64,000 nt of DNA from Prolixibacteraceae bacterium (GTDB lineage: Bacteria; Bacteroidota; Bacteroidia; Bacteroidales; Prolixibacteraceae): NCBI GenBank assembly GCA_947475715.1, contig CANJNY010000013.1:1-64000 (forward strand), read 5' to 3'. The stretch's first letter is position 1, and every line of letters starts with the position of its first letter. The notes under the pieces are model-generated. The model made no database searches and was not told where the DNA came from. It was given only the letters and a program-made list of their open reading frames with translations. A program made the translations under genes and the position numbers. This document shows positions 63,791 to 64,000 of the stretch, piece after piece.

Positions 63791-64000
63791 TTACACGTCA
63801 CAAATCAGCACCGATTTACGTAATGAATCTAATTTATCTGTCTGCGTTGGGACAAATTCCTGACCTACAAAACCTTTATAACCCGCGGCCAGAAGTGCTT
63901 TCATAATAGCAGGATAATAGAGTTCCTGTGTATCATCCAGTTCGTGTCTGCCCGGAACACCGCCGGTATGGACATGTCCGATATACTTAATATTCTTTTT
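63791..64000 (-). CDS. Hydroxypyruvate isomerase-like protein, 3' end only
   Basis: The minus strand reads in frame for 70 codons from the right edge to a TAA stop at 63791. The translated end contains YIGHVHTGGVPGRHELDDTQ, an ELYYPAIMKALLAAGYKGF block, VGQEFVPT and LDSLRKSVLICDV. This is the C-terminal part of a TIM-barrel hydroxypyruvate isomerase (Hyi type), which interconverts hydroxypyruvate and tartronate semialdehyde. The His and Glu (HVH, GQEF) that bind the metal are in view. The gene continues beyond the window. Confidence 0.8.
   Translation of the reverse strand, partial: KKNIKYIGHVHTGGVPGRHELDDTQELYYPAIMKALLAAGYKGFVGQEFVPTQTDKLDSLRKSVLICDV

Overview
The window is a chromosomal segment of a Bacteroidota bacterium. 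The evidence is a SusC/SusD polysaccharide utilisation locus, an lpxC-fabZ fusion, TonB-dependent receptors with N-terminal STN domains, DUF4249 lipoproteins, a Y_Y_Y-type sensor regulator, and promoters of the TTTG / TAnnTTTG type. Gene content fits Bacteroidales/Marinilabiliales-like environmental or gut lineages; that rank is inference. I saw no rRNA, tRNA, CRISPR array, intact insertion sequence or prophage.

Layout. 1-6.1 kb: the end of a NagB-like gene, a GH92 mannosidase, a decayed toxin-antitoxin pair (minus strand, full of stops and frameshifts), a Tat-exported TIM-barrel glycosidase and a membrane protein. 6.1-11.2 kb: the rimP-nusA-infB operon (minus) with a good promoter. 11.3-15.9 kb: an HD phosphohydrolase, then lpxD, lpxC-fabZ and lpxA for lipid A synthesis. 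15.9-22.6 kb: housekeeping genes (DUF6427 membrane protein, purD, sugar isomerase-like protein, YgjP-like metalloprotease, PiT phosphate transporter, dGTPase).

22.7-35.2 kb: the most unusual region. A four-gene cassette is present twice in tandem: STN-TonB receptor, DUF4249 lipoprotein, an MG2-like protein with a TonB-plug-like domain but no barrel, and a ~235-residue secreted protein of unknown family. Gene order, start codons and junction spacing are kept, while the accessory genes have diverged more than the receptors. 35.2-37.1 kb: REP-like repeats, an exported acetolactate decarboxylase, and a 21-bp degenerate tandem repeat.

37.1-56.6 kb: a polysaccharide utilisation locus on the minus strand (SusC, SusD, a LamG surface protein, two glucoamylase-like/GH144-type enzymes, GH31, GH43, GH3), with a divergent Y_Y_Y/LuxR-type regulator. 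The GH144-type plus GH3 pairing suggests a beta-1,2-glucan or related beta-glucan target (inference). 56.6-64 kb: an OlsF-like bifunctional acyltransferase, a DJ-1/PfpI protein, a YgiQ radical SAM protein, a CorC/HlyC-type transporter, a DUF2721 protein, a small muconolactone-isomerase-like protein and the end of a hydroxypyruvate isomerase-like gene.
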